Under the pieces are notes generated by a model. It did no database searches and had not been told where the DNA came from. It was given only the letters and a program-made list of their open reading frames with translations. DNA of 19,436 nucleotides from JBDKVA01 sp039679375 (GTDB taxonomy: Bacteria; Bacillota; Clostridia; Acetivibrionales; DTU013), in the NCBI GenBank assembly GCA_039679375.1, contig JBDKVA010000005.1:1-19436 (forward strand). Reading direction: 5' to 3'. The translations under genes were made by a program, and so were the position numbers. Shown piece by piece: positions 8,237 to 15,703 of this stretch (the first letter of the stretch is position 1; every line of letters starts with the position of its first letter).

Positions 8237-8266
8237 TTGAAATGAAACCTGCAGTCATGTCATAAT
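8237..8266 (+). promoter_or_regulatory. Candidate promoter and operator for the GH18 gene
   Basis: TTGAAA (8237-8242) and CATAAT (8261-8266) are 18 bp apart. The -10 element lies mostly in the spacer of a perfect inverted repeat, CATGTC-n8-GACATG (8256-8275), a layout typical of an operator. Just downstream, TTTAATGGATA (8276-8286) pairs with TATCCGTTAAA (8293-8303) through one U-G pair, giving a leader hairpin. The promoter is about 250 nt ahead of the start at 8527. Confidence 0.4.
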
Positions 8267-8342
8267 TAGGACATGTTTAATGGATAAACCTATATCCGTT
8301 AAATGAAAGCAGAGTAAGTCCTAATGGCAGAGAAACATATAA

Positions 8343-8510
8343 CGCAGAAACCTGGATTCAGGGAACAGAAAATTGAATCAGGAAACCAGGGATAAACAGG
8401 ATGACAGAAACCAGAAATAACAGAATGAAACTATATCAGAAATCAGAAACAGATATAAGGTTTATTCCGAAGCCTGCCTCAAGTCTGGTCTCTGGTTTCT
8501 GGTCTCTGGT
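8343..8510. repeat. Degenerate CAGAAACCAG repeats in inverted orientation
   Basis: This stretch is a degenerate purine-rich series (GCAGAAACCTGG, GGAAACCAGG, CAGAAACCAG, CAGAAATCAG) followed by its complement (GTCTGGTCTCTGGTTTCTGG). The copies CAGAAACCAGA (8405-8415) and TCTGGTTTCTG (8491-8501) are perfect 11-bp inverted repeats. The simple-repeat nature argues that the open frame upstream of 8527 is not part of the GH18 protein. Confidence 0.5.
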
Positions 8511-8526
8511 ATGGGGGGATAAATCA

Positions 8527-10143
8527 GTGGGGTTTGGAAAGATAATACGGAAAATGCTTGCGGCATTACTGATACTTGCATTGCTGCCTATGCCAGCAGA
8601 TAGTTCCACGGCTGCGGATATATCGGACACGGCTGAAAAGTTCAATATGAGCTATGTCTATTTCGGTGATACTGCGGCATATAAGGGCTACGTCGATAAC
8701 ACGGAAGGCTCGCTGGATGATATTTCACCAAGCTATTTCGACCTCAATGAGGATGGCTCTCTCAAGCTGACGATTGCGGTGGACCGGCGCTTTGTAGATG
8801 AAATGCATGAAAGGGGAATAAAGGTGACCCCTTTTCTCAGCAACCACTGGAACAGGCAAGCGGGCGTGAATGCACTGGCAAACAGGGAGCAACTGTCTTC
8901 ACAGGTTATAGCAGCCATAGAAGAGTACAATCTTGACGGAGTAAATGTGGATATTGAAAATGTAACAGAAACCGAGAGGGACAGCTATACAGATTTTGTA
9001 AGACTGCTCAGGCAAAAGCTGCCGGAGGGGAAGAGCCTGTCGGTTGCAGTGGCGCCTAACCCCTGGAATCTGACAACCGGATGGCATGGGTCGTATGATT
9101 ATGCGAAACTGGCGCAATACAGCGACTACCTGATGCTGATGGCTTATGACGAGCATTATCAGGGAGGCGTTTCGGGGCCTGTGGCAGGTTACCCGTTTGT
9201 GGAGAAGAGCATTGCTGCCGCGCTGGAATATGTACCTGCAGACAAATTGGTGCTGGGGATCGCATTCTACGGAAGGCTATGGAAGCAAGGCGCCGGTTAC
9301 GGTGGTTATGGCATCAGCAACAATACGGTGGAAGAGCTGATAAAGAAGTACAGAGGCATAGTTACCTATGATAATACGGAACGCTCCCCAAAAGCCACGA
9401 TCACCATATTACAGGGCGATGTAAAGCCGTTGGTCTTCGGCAGGGCGCTTGAGGCCGGGAAGTATGATATTTGGTTTGAAAATGAGGAATCCTTGAAAAG
9501 CAAGCTGACTTTTGTCGAAAAGTATGATTTGAAAGGAACGGGAAGCTGGAGCCTGGGGCAAGAATCAAAAAGCACCTGGGAGTATTATTCTCTATGGCTG
9601 AATGCCTGGTATTTCAGTGACATACAGAGCAATTGGGCCAAGCCGTATATTGTTTCCGTACTGAACCTGGGATGGATGATCGGTGAATCAAGTTCACGAT
9701 TTATGCCCGAATCACCGGTGACAAGAGCGCAGGCGGCTGTGATCCTGGTAAGGGCGCTTGAAATTGAAACAGGCAATGTGAACGGGAGTACGCCATTATT
9801 CAGCGACATTGCGAACCACTGGGCTAAAGCGGAAATTGAGGCGGCATATGCAAATGGACTTGTTATTGGCACAGGGGATGGCATTTATGAGCCGGAAAAA
9901 GCACTTACAAGGGAAGAAATGGCTGTTATGCTGGACAGGATTTTGAGTGTTGGATCCGAAGCGACAGGAATATTTTCCGATGTCACACGTTTGTCTTCTC
10001 CATGGTCTTACGAGTCGATCAACAGAATTGCAGCGGCCGGCATACTGCAGGGTTACCCAGATAAAAGCTTTCATCCCTGTGAGAATATGACCCGCGGTCA
10101 GATCGCAGCTCTTATGGACCGTGCATCCCCGTATTTCAACTAA
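8527..10143 (+). CDS. Secreted GH18 glycosidase with three SLH repeats
   Basis: This is a 538-aa exported protein. A signal peptide (basic IIRK, then MLAALLILALLPMPADSSTA) covers about residues 1-33. The catalytic region spans about 40-355 and is a glycosyl hydrolase family 18 barrel of the YaaH/SleL/YdhD type. The key motif is LDGVNVDIENV, with D142 and the acid E144 fitting the GH18 DxxDxDxE logic. A further match is the YDYAKLAQYSDYLMLMAYDE strand. Three SLH motifs follow (about 362-415, 424-475 and 483-538), each with F-S-D-I/V and a T-R-x-Q/E element, and would anchor it to secondary wall polymer. I chose GTG 8527 because GGGGGGAT lies 8 nt upstream and the signal peptide follows directly; ATG 8401 would add repeat-derived residues. 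Related enzymes hydrolyse peptidoglycan or chitin-like chains. Substrate here is unknown. Confidence 0.88.
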   Translation: MGFGKIIRKMLAALLILALLPMPADSSTAADISDTAEKFNMSYVYFGDTAAYKGYVDNTEGSLDDISPSYFDLNEDGSLKLTIAVDRRFVDEMHERGIKVTPFLSNHWNRQAGVNALANREQLSSQVIAAIEEYNLDGVNVDIENVTETERDSYTDFVRLLRQKLPEGKSLSVAVAPNPWNLTTGWHGSYDYAKLAQYSDYLMLMAYDEHYQGGVSGPVAGYPFVEKSIAAALEYVPADKLVLGIAFYGRLWKQGAGYGGYGISNNTVEELIKKYRGIVTYDNTERSPKATITILQGDVKPLVFGRALEAGKYDIWFENEESLKSKLTFVEKYDLKGTGSWSLGQESKSTWEYYSLWLNAWYFSDIQSNWAKPYIVSVLNLGWMIGESSSRFMPESPVTRAQAAVILVRALEIETGNVNGSTPLFSDIANHWAKAEIEAAYANGLVIGTGDGIYEPEKALTREEMAVMLDRILSVGSEATGIFSDVTRLSSPWSYESINRIAAAGILQGYPDKSFHPCENMTRGQIAALMDRASPYFN

Positions 10144-10282
10144 TCAGGTAGGGGCGATCATGTATATATAATTAAGCTGTGAAACTTTTGACGAACTCCG
10201 CAATTCACTGGTCTATACCTCGAAACCTAACTACAGCAATGATCATAGATATTTTTTTAACAATCATTTTTTCAACTAAATG

Positions 10283-10311
10283 TGGACATTGTATACAAAA
10301 TCCGTTATAAT
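10283..10311 (+). promoter_or_regulatory. Sigma-A promoter of the rnf operon with palindrome in the spacer
   Basis: TGGACA (10283-10288) and a perfect TATAAT (10306-10311) are 17 bp apart. The spacer contains the perfect palindrome TTGTATACAA (10289-10298), a half-length match to GntR-type operators. The expected start is near 10318, which leaves an untranslated leader of about 270 nt before rnfC. The bases between the GH18 stop (10143) and this promoter hold no gene and no convincing terminator. Confidence 0.7.
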
Positions 10312-10438
10312 TTTATGTTGTAAGGTTAAAAGCTCATAGTAATATTCACAAAAGATGATATTTAATTATTTAATCAATGGATTTGAACTGATCATCAATT
10401 TAATAGGTCTGTTTTTTATTACATTTATTATCTTTGTA

Positions 10439-10500
10439 ACTTATTGCCGCGAAATTGCAATAAAAAACAAGAAAATAGTATCACATTCGCGGCAATAAGT
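10439..10500. other. Perfect 15-bp inverted repeat in the rnf leader
   Basis: ACTTATTGCCGCGAA (10439-10453) is perfectly complementary to TTCGCGGCAATAAGT (10486-10500), with a 32-nt A-rich loop. With one bulged base the stem extends by two more pairs (10436-10502). No T-run follows, so it is not a standard terminator. A second hairpin, TGTGGGC-ggta-GCCCACA (10514-10531), follows 13 nt later. Both lie in the transcribed leader of rnfC. Confidence 0.75.
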
Positions 10501-10542
10501 ACATTCGTTGGGTTGTGGGCGGTAGCCCACATTGGTTTAGTT

Positions 10543-10566
10543 ATGTATACAAAAGAAATGTATACG
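10543..10566. promoter_or_regulatory. Two TGTATAC sites immediately upstream of rnfC
   Basis: TGTATACA (10544-10551) and TGTATACG (10559-10566) are 15 bp apart and share the TGTATAC core with the palindrome in the promoter spacer at 10289-10298. Three copies in one leader suggest a regulator-binding motif. No regulator of this motif is encoded in the window. Confidence 0.4.
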
Positions 10567-10586
10567 AATAATGTGAGGTGTTATGA

Positions 10587-11918
10587 GTGGTAAAAGCTTT
10601 AAAGGTATTTAAAGGTGGTGTAAAACCAGGACATCACAAAAGTACGTCTGAATTGCAGACTGTCAGCATGCCGATACCGTCGAAGGTTGTTATTCCAATG
10701 CTCCAGCATGTAGGCGCCCCATGCGCTCCTATCGTAAAAAAGGGTGACAGGGTGTTGGTCGGACAGAAGATCGGAGCTTCCGAAGCATTTATTTCCGCAC
10801 CGGTCCATTCGAGTGTTTCGGGAATCGTTAATGATGTAAAACCGATGCTTTATCCCGGGGGCTTTGAAGTCATGTCTGTAGAGATAAGCACTGACGGAAA
10901 ACAGGAGGTTCACGAAAGCGTTGTGCCTCCGGTAAAGCTGGACAGGGACAGCCTGATCAAAAGTATCAGGGAGGCCGGACTTGTTGGACTTGGCGGAGCC
11001 GGGTTCCCGACTGCTGTGAAATTATCTCCGCCGGCAGGCAAAAGTATTGATTTTTTGATTGTCAACGGAGCGGAATGCGAGCCATATATCACCTCAGACT
11101 ACAGGGAAATGATAGAGAATCCGGAGGGCATCCTGGCAGGAATAAAGAAAGTAATGGAACTTGCAGGGATCAAAAAAGCCTTTATCGGAATTGAATCCAA
11201 CAAACCGGAAGCAATAAGCAAAATGGTGCTCCTGACAAAAAAATCGGATGATATACAGGTGGTACCGCTGCGGACAAGATACCCGCAGGGAGGCGAAAAA
11301 CAGCTGATCTACGCGGTTACAGGAAGAAAGGTTCCGGCTGGCAAGCTTCCGTCAGATGTGGGTGTTCTGGTGCAAAATGTCAATACCGTTTCCTTTATTG
11401 CAAACTTTATCAAAACAGGGATGCCTCTGATCAGCAAGAAAGTCACCGTTGACGGCGGTGCTGCGGCAAAGCCCATGAATGTTGAAGTATTGATAGGAAC
11501 ACCGCTTAAGGACGTTTTTGATTTTTGCGGCGGATTCAGGGAGGAGCCAAGGAAGATCATCATGGGCGGACCAATGATGGGCGTAGCCCAGTTCTCGCTG
11601 GATAATACCGTATTAAAGCAGACAAATGCGCTTCTTGCACTTTCTGCAAAAGAAGCGGCCGGCGACAGGGAAACGACCTGCATCCGCTGCGGGAGATGTG
11701 TTGCCGTATGTCCGATGTCGCTGCTGCCGCTTTACATCAATGCAAATGTAATGAACGGTAATATTGAAGAAACATTGAAATATCATGTAAACGATTGTAT
11801 AGAATGCGGCTGTTGCTCTTATGTTTGCCCTGCATCAAGGAATCTGGTGCAGTCGGTGCGCTACGCAAAAGCAGAATTGAAAAAGAAAGCAGCCTCGCAG
11901 AAAGGTGGGAGTAAATAA
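10587..11918 (+). CDS. rnfC: Rnf complex subunit C, NADH-binding iron-sulfur flavoprotein
   Basis: RnfC is the peripheral cytoplasmic subunit of the ferredoxin:NAD+ oxidoreductase. It reduces NAD+ with electrons that enter through RnfB. It is 443 aa. The N-terminal part has KGGVKPGHHKSTSELQTV and the GLVGLGGAGFPTAVKLSPP nucleotide/FMN-site region near 130-150. NGAECEPYITSDYREM and the YPQGGEKQLI segment follow. Two [4Fe-4S] motifs lie in the C-terminal part: C365, C368, C371, C375 and C404, C407, C410, C414. The start is GTG 10587 with GTGAGGTG (10573-10580) 6 nt upstream; an ATG at 10583 is out of frame and stops after nine codons. It is the first gene of the operon and lies 2 nt before rnfD. 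Confidence 0.96.
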   Translation: MVKALKVFKGGVKPGHHKSTSELQTVSMPIPSKVVIPMLQHVGAPCAPIVKKGDRVLVGQKIGASEAFISAPVHSSVSGIVNDVKPMLYPGGFEVMSVEISTDGKQEVHESVVPPVKLDRDSLIKSIREAGLVGLGGAGFPTAVKLSPPAGKSIDFLIVNGAECEPYITSDYREMIENPEGILAGIKKVMELAGIKKAFIGIESNKPEAISKMVLLTKKSDDIQVVPLRTRYPQGGEKQLIYAVTGRKVPAGKLPSDVGVLVQNVNTVSFIANFIKTGMPLISKKVTVDGGAAAKPMNVEVLIGTPLKDVFDFCGGFREEPRKIIMGGPMMGVAQFSLDNTVLKQTNALLALSAKEAAGDRETTCIRCGRCVAVCPMSLLPLYINANVMNGNIEETLKYHVNDCIECGCCSYVCPASRNLVQSVRYAKAELKKKAASQKGGSK

Positions 11919-11920
11919 AC

Positions 11921-12877
11921 ATGGAACACAACCTTTTGGCGGGTTCATCACCCCATATACACAGCAGTGAAAATGTCAAAAAAATTATGAGGGATGTGAT
12001 TATCGCGCTCATCCCTGCAGCTATCGCTTCCGTTTACTTTTTCAGGCTTAAGGCTGTTCTTCTCATAATGGTTACCGTGCTTTCATGTGTTTTAGCGGAA
12101 TTTGTATGGTCGAAGATTACGAAAAAGGAAAATACCATATCCGACCTTAGCGCAGCAGTAACGGGCATTCTGCTTGCTTTTAACCTTTCGCCCGAAGTGC
12201 CTCTATGGATAGCTGCCATTGGCGGCATCTTCGCCATAATCATCGTAAAGCAGCTGTTTGGCGGACTGGGCCACAATTTTGTCAATCCTGCACTGGCGGC
12301 AAGAGCATTTTTAATGGCTTCCTGGCCGGTCCAGATGACCAGCTTCAGGATGCCGGGAGTAGACGCAGTAAGCTCAGCAACGCCGCTGGCGCTGATCAAG
12401 AACGGCAGTGAGGCGACCGGGCAGCTTCCCGGACTGATGGATCTTTTTGTCGGTAACATCGGAGGCTGTATCGGCGAGACATCTGCATTGGCTTTGCTGA
12501 TCGGCGCAGTATATCTTCTGGCCAGACGCGTGATCTCATTTGAAACGCCTGCAGCTTTTATTGGCACAGTTGCCCTTACGACATGGGTACTTGGGGGAGA
12601 AACGCCATTTACAGGAGTTTTTCTATACCATATCCTGGCCGGTGGATTGATGCTGGGAGCATTTTATATGGCAACGGATTATACGACTTCTCCCGTGACC
12701 TTTAAGGGAAGGATCATCATGGGCGTCGGGTGCGGCCTGCTGACTTCCGTCATCCGGCTGTACGGCGGGTACCCTGAGGGCGTGTCCTATTCGATACTGC
12801 TGATGAATCTGGTTGTGCCTATGATTGACCGGTATATCATTCCGAAGAGTTTTGGAGGTGCGGCGAAAAATGCGTGA
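11921..12877 (+). CDS. rnfD: Rnf complex subunit D, membrane FMN protein
   Basis: RnfD is an integral membrane subunit (318 aa, NqrB-like) that carries covalently bound FMN and takes part in ion translocation. Several hydrophobic helices are visible, including VIIALIPAAIASVYFF and AVTGILLAFNLSPEVPLWIA. The GLGHNFVNPALAARAFL loop is family-typical. The covalent FMN site D-A-V-S-S-A-T places the flavin on T154. The ribosome site GGTGGGAG precedes the ATG. The stop overlaps the rnfG start by 8 nt, which indicates coupled translation. Confidence 0.96.
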   Translation: MEHNLLAGSSPHIHSSENVKKIMRDVIIALIPAAIASVYFFRLKAVLLIMVTVLSCVLAEFVWSKITKKENTISDLSAAVTGILLAFNLSPEVPLWIAAIGGIFAIIIVKQLFGGLGHNFVNPALAARAFLMASWPVQMTSFRMPGVDAVSSATPLALIKNGSEATGQLPGLMDLFVGNIGGCIGETSALALLIGAVYLLARRVISFETPAAFIGTVALTTWVLGGETPFTGVFLYHILAGGLMLGAFYMATDYTTSPVTFKGRIIMGVGCGLLTSVIRLYGGYPEGVSYSILLMNLVVPMIDRYIIPKSFGGAAKNA

Positions 12878-13460
12878 TATGATAAAGCCCACATTGTCTT
12901 TGTTTATCATTTGTCTGGTTGTCTCGTTCTGCCTTGCATTTGTAAACGGGATCACAAAGGATACCATTACGGAACGGAATGCAATGGATGCAGAGGAGCA
13001 AAGGAAACTGGTCTTTAGTAAAGCCGACAGCTTCAAACCTGTTGAAGGCTGGGAAGGGAAAGATGAGAGCGGACTGGTCCGTGAAGTTTATGCGGCATAC
13101 AGTGGCGATAACCTTGTCGGGTATGTATTCAGCGCCTTCCCCAAAGGGTATGGCGGAGAGATTGCAGTAACGGTCGGTATCAGCAGCGAAAACAAGGTCA
13201 CAGGCGTCAAGATAGGCAGCAACAGTGAAACGCCCGGTCTTGGAAGTAAAACTGCCAATGGTGATTTTACCGGACAATACCAGGGTAAGGATATAACAAA
13301 GGATTTTACAGTGGTCAAACGGCCGGCGACAGCGGATAATGAAATACAGGCTGTCAGCGGCGCTACCGTCAGTTCAACTGCAGTGACAAAAGCCGTGCAG
13401 GCATCTGCCAGATTGGGAAGCAAGCTATTGCGGGAAAAGGATGGAGGCGAGGTTAAGTGA
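12870..13460 (+). CDS. rnfG: Rnf complex subunit G, FMN-binding
   Basis: RnfG (196 aa) has one N-terminal transmembrane helix (LSLFIICLVVSFCLAFVNGI) and an extracytoplasmic FMN-binding domain. The S-G-A-T attachment motif places FMN on T166 (AVSGATVSSTAVTKAV). The segment KIGSNSETPGLGSK is also typical of the family. I chose ATG 12870, which has GGAGGTG (12854-12860) 9 nt upstream, over an in-frame ATG at 12825 that would lie well inside rnfD. It overlaps rnfD by 8 nt and rnfE by 4 nt. Confidence 0.96.
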   Translation: MRDMIKPTLSLFIICLVVSFCLAFVNGITKDTITERNAMDAEEQRKLVFSKADSFKPVEGWEGKDESGLVREVYAAYSGDNLVGYVFSAFPKGYGGEIAVTVGISSENKVTGVKIGSNSETPGLGSKTANGDFTGQYQGKDITKDFTVVKRPATADNEIQAVSGATVSSTAVTKAVQASARLGSKLLREKDGGEVK

Positions 13461-14140
13461 GATTGTTTAAAATATTTAAAAACGGAATCATTGATGAAAA
13501 TCCAACGTTCCGCCTTGTGCTTGGCACCTGCCCGACGCTGGCCATAACGACTTCTGCTATTAATGGCATAGGTATGGGCCTTGCGGCAACGGTGGTGTTA
13601 ATAGGCTCCAATGTAGTTATTTCAATGCTTAGAAAGTTTATTCCGGGGAAAGTGAGGATGCCGGCATTTGTCACAATCATTGCAGGATTTGTAACAATTG
13701 TGCAAATGCTGTTAAAAGCTTATGTGCCGGCTCTAGACAAAGCATTGGGTATTTATATCCCGCTTATTGTCGTAAACTGCATTATAATGGCAAGGGCGGA
13801 GTCTTTTGCATTTAAGAATCCCGTAGTTGATTCAGCTGTTGATGGATTGGGTATGGGTATAGGATTCACATTAGCTATTACAGCAATTGGCAGTATCAGA
13901 GAAATCTTGGGGAATGGCAGCATATTTGGTTTTCAGCTTTTCGGAGAAGCAGCAAGCCCGGCGCTTGCCATCATCCTGCCACCCGGAGGCTTCCTTATTT
14001 TCGGGCTTTCTATCGGACTGGTGAATCTTATTACAAACAGGCAGACGCTAAAATCGGGCTGCGGTGCCCAGAATGCAGGCTGTGCGGGCTGCAGCAAAAC
14101 CCATTGCAGCATGCAGGCTTTGGAAGGGGAGGGGAAATAA
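13457..14140 (+). CDS. rnfE: Rnf complex subunit E, membrane protein with Cys-rich tail
   Basis: RnfE (227 aa) is one of two related membrane subunits that together hold an intramembrane [2Fe-2S] centre. The corresponding cysteines are C25 (LGTCPTLA) and C108 (VVNCIIMARAE). Six hydrophobic helices can be traced. The GTG start overlaps the rnfG stop in a GTGA. GGAGGCGAGG lies upstream. The last 25 or so residues carry an extra cluster of cysteines (C202, C209, C212, C217) separated by Gly and Ala, which I interpret as a cytoplasmic tail. Whether this tail binds metal is unknown. Confidence 0.95.
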   Translation: MRLFKIFKNGIIDENPTFRLVLGTCPTLAITTSAINGIGMGLAATVVLIGSNVVISMLRKFIPGKVRMPAFVTIIAGFVTIVQMLLKAYVPALDKALGIYIPLIVVNCIIMARAESFAFKNPVVDSAVDGLGMGIGFTLAITAIGSIREILGNGSIFGFQLFGEAASPALAIILPPGGFLIFGLSIGLVNLITNRQTLKSGCGAQNAGCAGCSKTHCSMQALEGEGK

Positions 14141-14728
14141 ATGCTTCAGAGTATTCTAATCGCTTTTTTATCAGCCGTTTTTATCAATAACTTTGTTGTG
14201 GTGAAATTTTTGGGGATTTGCCCTTTCCTCGGTGTTTCCAAGAAAATTAATACAGCCGCAGGCATGGGTGTGGCAGTCATATTTGTCATGGCGCTTGCAT
14301 CGGCAGCTACATGGGCAGTGCAGGAATTTATACTGAAGCCGCTGGATCTGGAGTACTTGCAGACGATTGCTTTTATACTTGTTATAGCGGCATTGGTGCA
14401 GTTCGTTGAAATGGTGCTGAATAAAACCAGTCAGGCGCTTTACAAGGCGCTGGGCATTTACCTTCCGCTGATTACGACAAACTGTGCTGTGCTTGGCGTA
14501 TGCCTTTTGAACCTGGAGTTGAAGGGAGAAGCAAGATTTCTCTTTTCAGTATTGAACGGTGCGTTTTCAGGCGTTGGTTTTACACTGGCGATCGTACTGT
14601 TTGCAGGGATCAGGGAACGGCTTGAGACGGCCAGGATACCAAAATGCCTGGAAGGATTCCCGATTTCCTTGATTTCGGCATCGTTGGTTTCATTAGCGTT
14701 CTTCGGTTTCCAGGGTTTACTTAAATGA
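14141..14728 (+). CDS. rnfA: Rnf complex subunit A, membrane protein
   Basis: RnfA (195 aa) is the partner of RnfE in the membrane core and resembles NqrE. The conserved cysteines are C27 in FLGICPFLGVSKK and C115 in ITTNCAVLGVCLLN, at the positions that bind the shared intramembrane iron-sulfur cluster. Its hydrophobic helices follow the pattern seen in RnfE. The ATG directly follows the rnfE TAA, with a GGGGAGGGG ribosome site inside the end of rnfE. Confidence 0.96.
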   Translation: MLQSILIAFLSAVFINNFVVVKFLGICPFLGVSKKINTAAGMGVAVIFVMALASAATWAVQEFILKPLDLEYLQTIAFILVIAALVQFVEMVLNKTSQALYKALGIYLPLITTNCAVLGVCLLNLELKGEARFLFSVLNGAFSGVGFTLAIVLFAGIRERLETARIPKCLEGFPISLISASLVSLAFFGFQGLLK

Positions 14729-14747
14729 TAGTCCGGGAGGTTAAAAT

Positions 14748-15548
14748 ATGAGTGAGGTAGCTATAGCTGTAATTGTCGTCAGCGGTCTTGGATTAATTTT
14801 TGGCATTGGATTATCCTATGCTTCCAAGGTCTTTGCAATAAAGGTGGATGAAAGAGTAAGCCGGGTTAGGGAAGAATTGCCCGGAGCAAACTGCGGTGCT
14901 TGCGGTTTTACCGGCTGCGACGGATATGCGGAAGCAGTGGCTTCCGGCAATGCGGAGGTAAACCGCTGCCCGGTCGGAGGCAATGCTGTAGCGCAAAAGA
15001 TTGCAGCTATTATGGGTGTGGATACCGCAGGTGTAAAAAGAACGGCTGCAAGAATTTTGTGCAATGGACGCTGCAGCGTGAGCAAGGAAAAGTATGAATA
15101 TCAGGGAATTGATAGCTGTACGGCAGCAGTCCAGCTGTTTTCCGGGCATAAGGCCTGTTCATACGGGTGCCTTGGCCACGGCGATTGTGTGAAGGCCTGT
15201 CCGTTTGGCGCCATTGACATAACCGGAGGTATTGCCAGGGTCATTGAAGACCGCTGCAAAGCTTGCGGAAAATGTGTTGCAGCATGTCCGAAGAAGCTTA
15301 TTGAACTAATAGCAAAGGATAAAAAATATTCCGTCATGTGCAAATCCAAGGATAAGGGTGTTGTTACGAAAAATAACTGCGAAGTTGGCTGTATCGGCTG
15401 CATGCGCTGTATGAAGGCATGCAAGCAGGAGGCCATCAGTATGGACGGCCCTCTGGCGAAAATCGATTATGACAAGTGCAACAACTGCAGCGAATGCACG
15501 AAGGTATGCCCTACGATGGCTATCAGGGTCATGGATTTCGGCGAATGA
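14748..15548 (+). CDS. rnfB: Rnf complex subunit B, ferredoxin-accepting iron-sulfur protein
   Basis: RnfB (266 aa) is the probable entry point for electrons from reduced ferredoxin. It has one N-terminal membrane helix (AIAVIVVSGLGLIFGIGLSY). This is followed by the RnfB-specific cluster C49, C52, C57 and C74 (ANCGACGFTGCDGYAEAV). Four ferredoxin-type motifs come next: CLGHGDCVKACP, CKACGKCVAACP, CIGCMRCMKACK and CNNCSECTKVCP. This multi-cluster form is typical of clostridial and acetogen Rnf complexes. A CCGGGAGG site precedes the ATG, 19 nt after rnfA. It is the last gene of the operon. Confidence 0.96.
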   Translation: MSEVAIAVIVVSGLGLIFGIGLSYASKVFAIKVDERVSRVREELPGANCGACGFTGCDGYAEAVASGNAEVNRCPVGGNAVAQKIAAIMGVDTAGVKRTAARILCNGRCSVSKEKYEYQGIDSCTAAVQLFSGHKACSYGCLGHGDCVKACPFGAIDITGGIARVIEDRCKACGKCVAACPKKLIELIAKDKKYSVMCKSKDKGVVTKNNCEVGCIGCMRCMKACKQEAISMDGPLAKIDYDKCNNCSECTKVCPTMAIRVMDFGE

Positions 15549-15580
15549 CGGAAACGAAGCTAAGAATATTTAATAAGGTG

Positions 15581-15600
15581 TGAAAATAACGTTATTTTCA
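15581..15600. other. Perfect 20-bp palindrome downstream of rnfB
   Basis: TGAAAATAACGTTATTTTCA is an exact palindrome 33 nt after the rnfB stop. As RNA it gives an 8-bp A/U-rich stem with an ACGU loop followed by a U-rich stretch, so it may act as a weak terminator for rnf. It could equally be an operator, because the queT promoter begins at 15608. Confidence 0.5.
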
Positions 15601-15607
15601 TGTTTGA

Positions 15608-15636
15608 TTGAATTTGAATATATGATTTGTTAAAAT
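15608..15636 (+). promoter_or_regulatory. Promoter for the riboswitch-queT transcript
   Basis: TTGAAT (15608-15613) and TAAAAT (15631-15636) are 17 bp apart. The predicted start near 15643 would place the preQ1-like aptamer at the 5' end of the transcript. Confidence 0.6.
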
Positions 15637-15660
15637 AAGCTATGGGATAGATTTATAATA

Positions 15661-15701
15661 AGACAGTTCGAAACCATCCTGTCTGTAAACAAAACTACGG
15701 G
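15661..15701 (+). promoter_or_regulatory. Candidate preQ1-I riboswitch aptamer
   Basis: The stem AGACAG/CTGTCT (15661-15666 and 15679-15684) encloses a 12-nt loop that begins TTC and ends in C. An A-rich tail (AAACAAAACTACGG, 15687-15700) follows. This matches the known class I preQ1 aptamer: a 5-bp stem, a 12-nt loop with U first and the ligand-reading C last, and an A-rich 3' tail that folds back as a pseudoknot. The exact pseudoknot pairs are not certain by eye. The next gene is a queuosine-precursor transporter, which fits the ligand. Confidence 0.7.
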
Positions 15702-15703
15702 AA

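Noticed and set aside
8401..8526. N-terminal part of the GH18 ORF from ATG 8401
   Set aside because: It encodes the repeat series rather than protein-like sequence and would bury the signal peptide 50 or more residues inside. GTG 8527 has a strong ribosome site.
10238..10268. Terminator for the GH18 gene (AATGAT-n19-ATCATT plus T-run)
   Set aside because: The stem is only 6 bp and A/T-rich with a 19-nt loop, too weak to call.
10583..10612. Nine-codon leader peptide before rnfC
   Set aside because: The ATG at 10583 has poor spacing to the ribosome site, overlaps the rnfC start in another frame, and shows no regulatory codon run.
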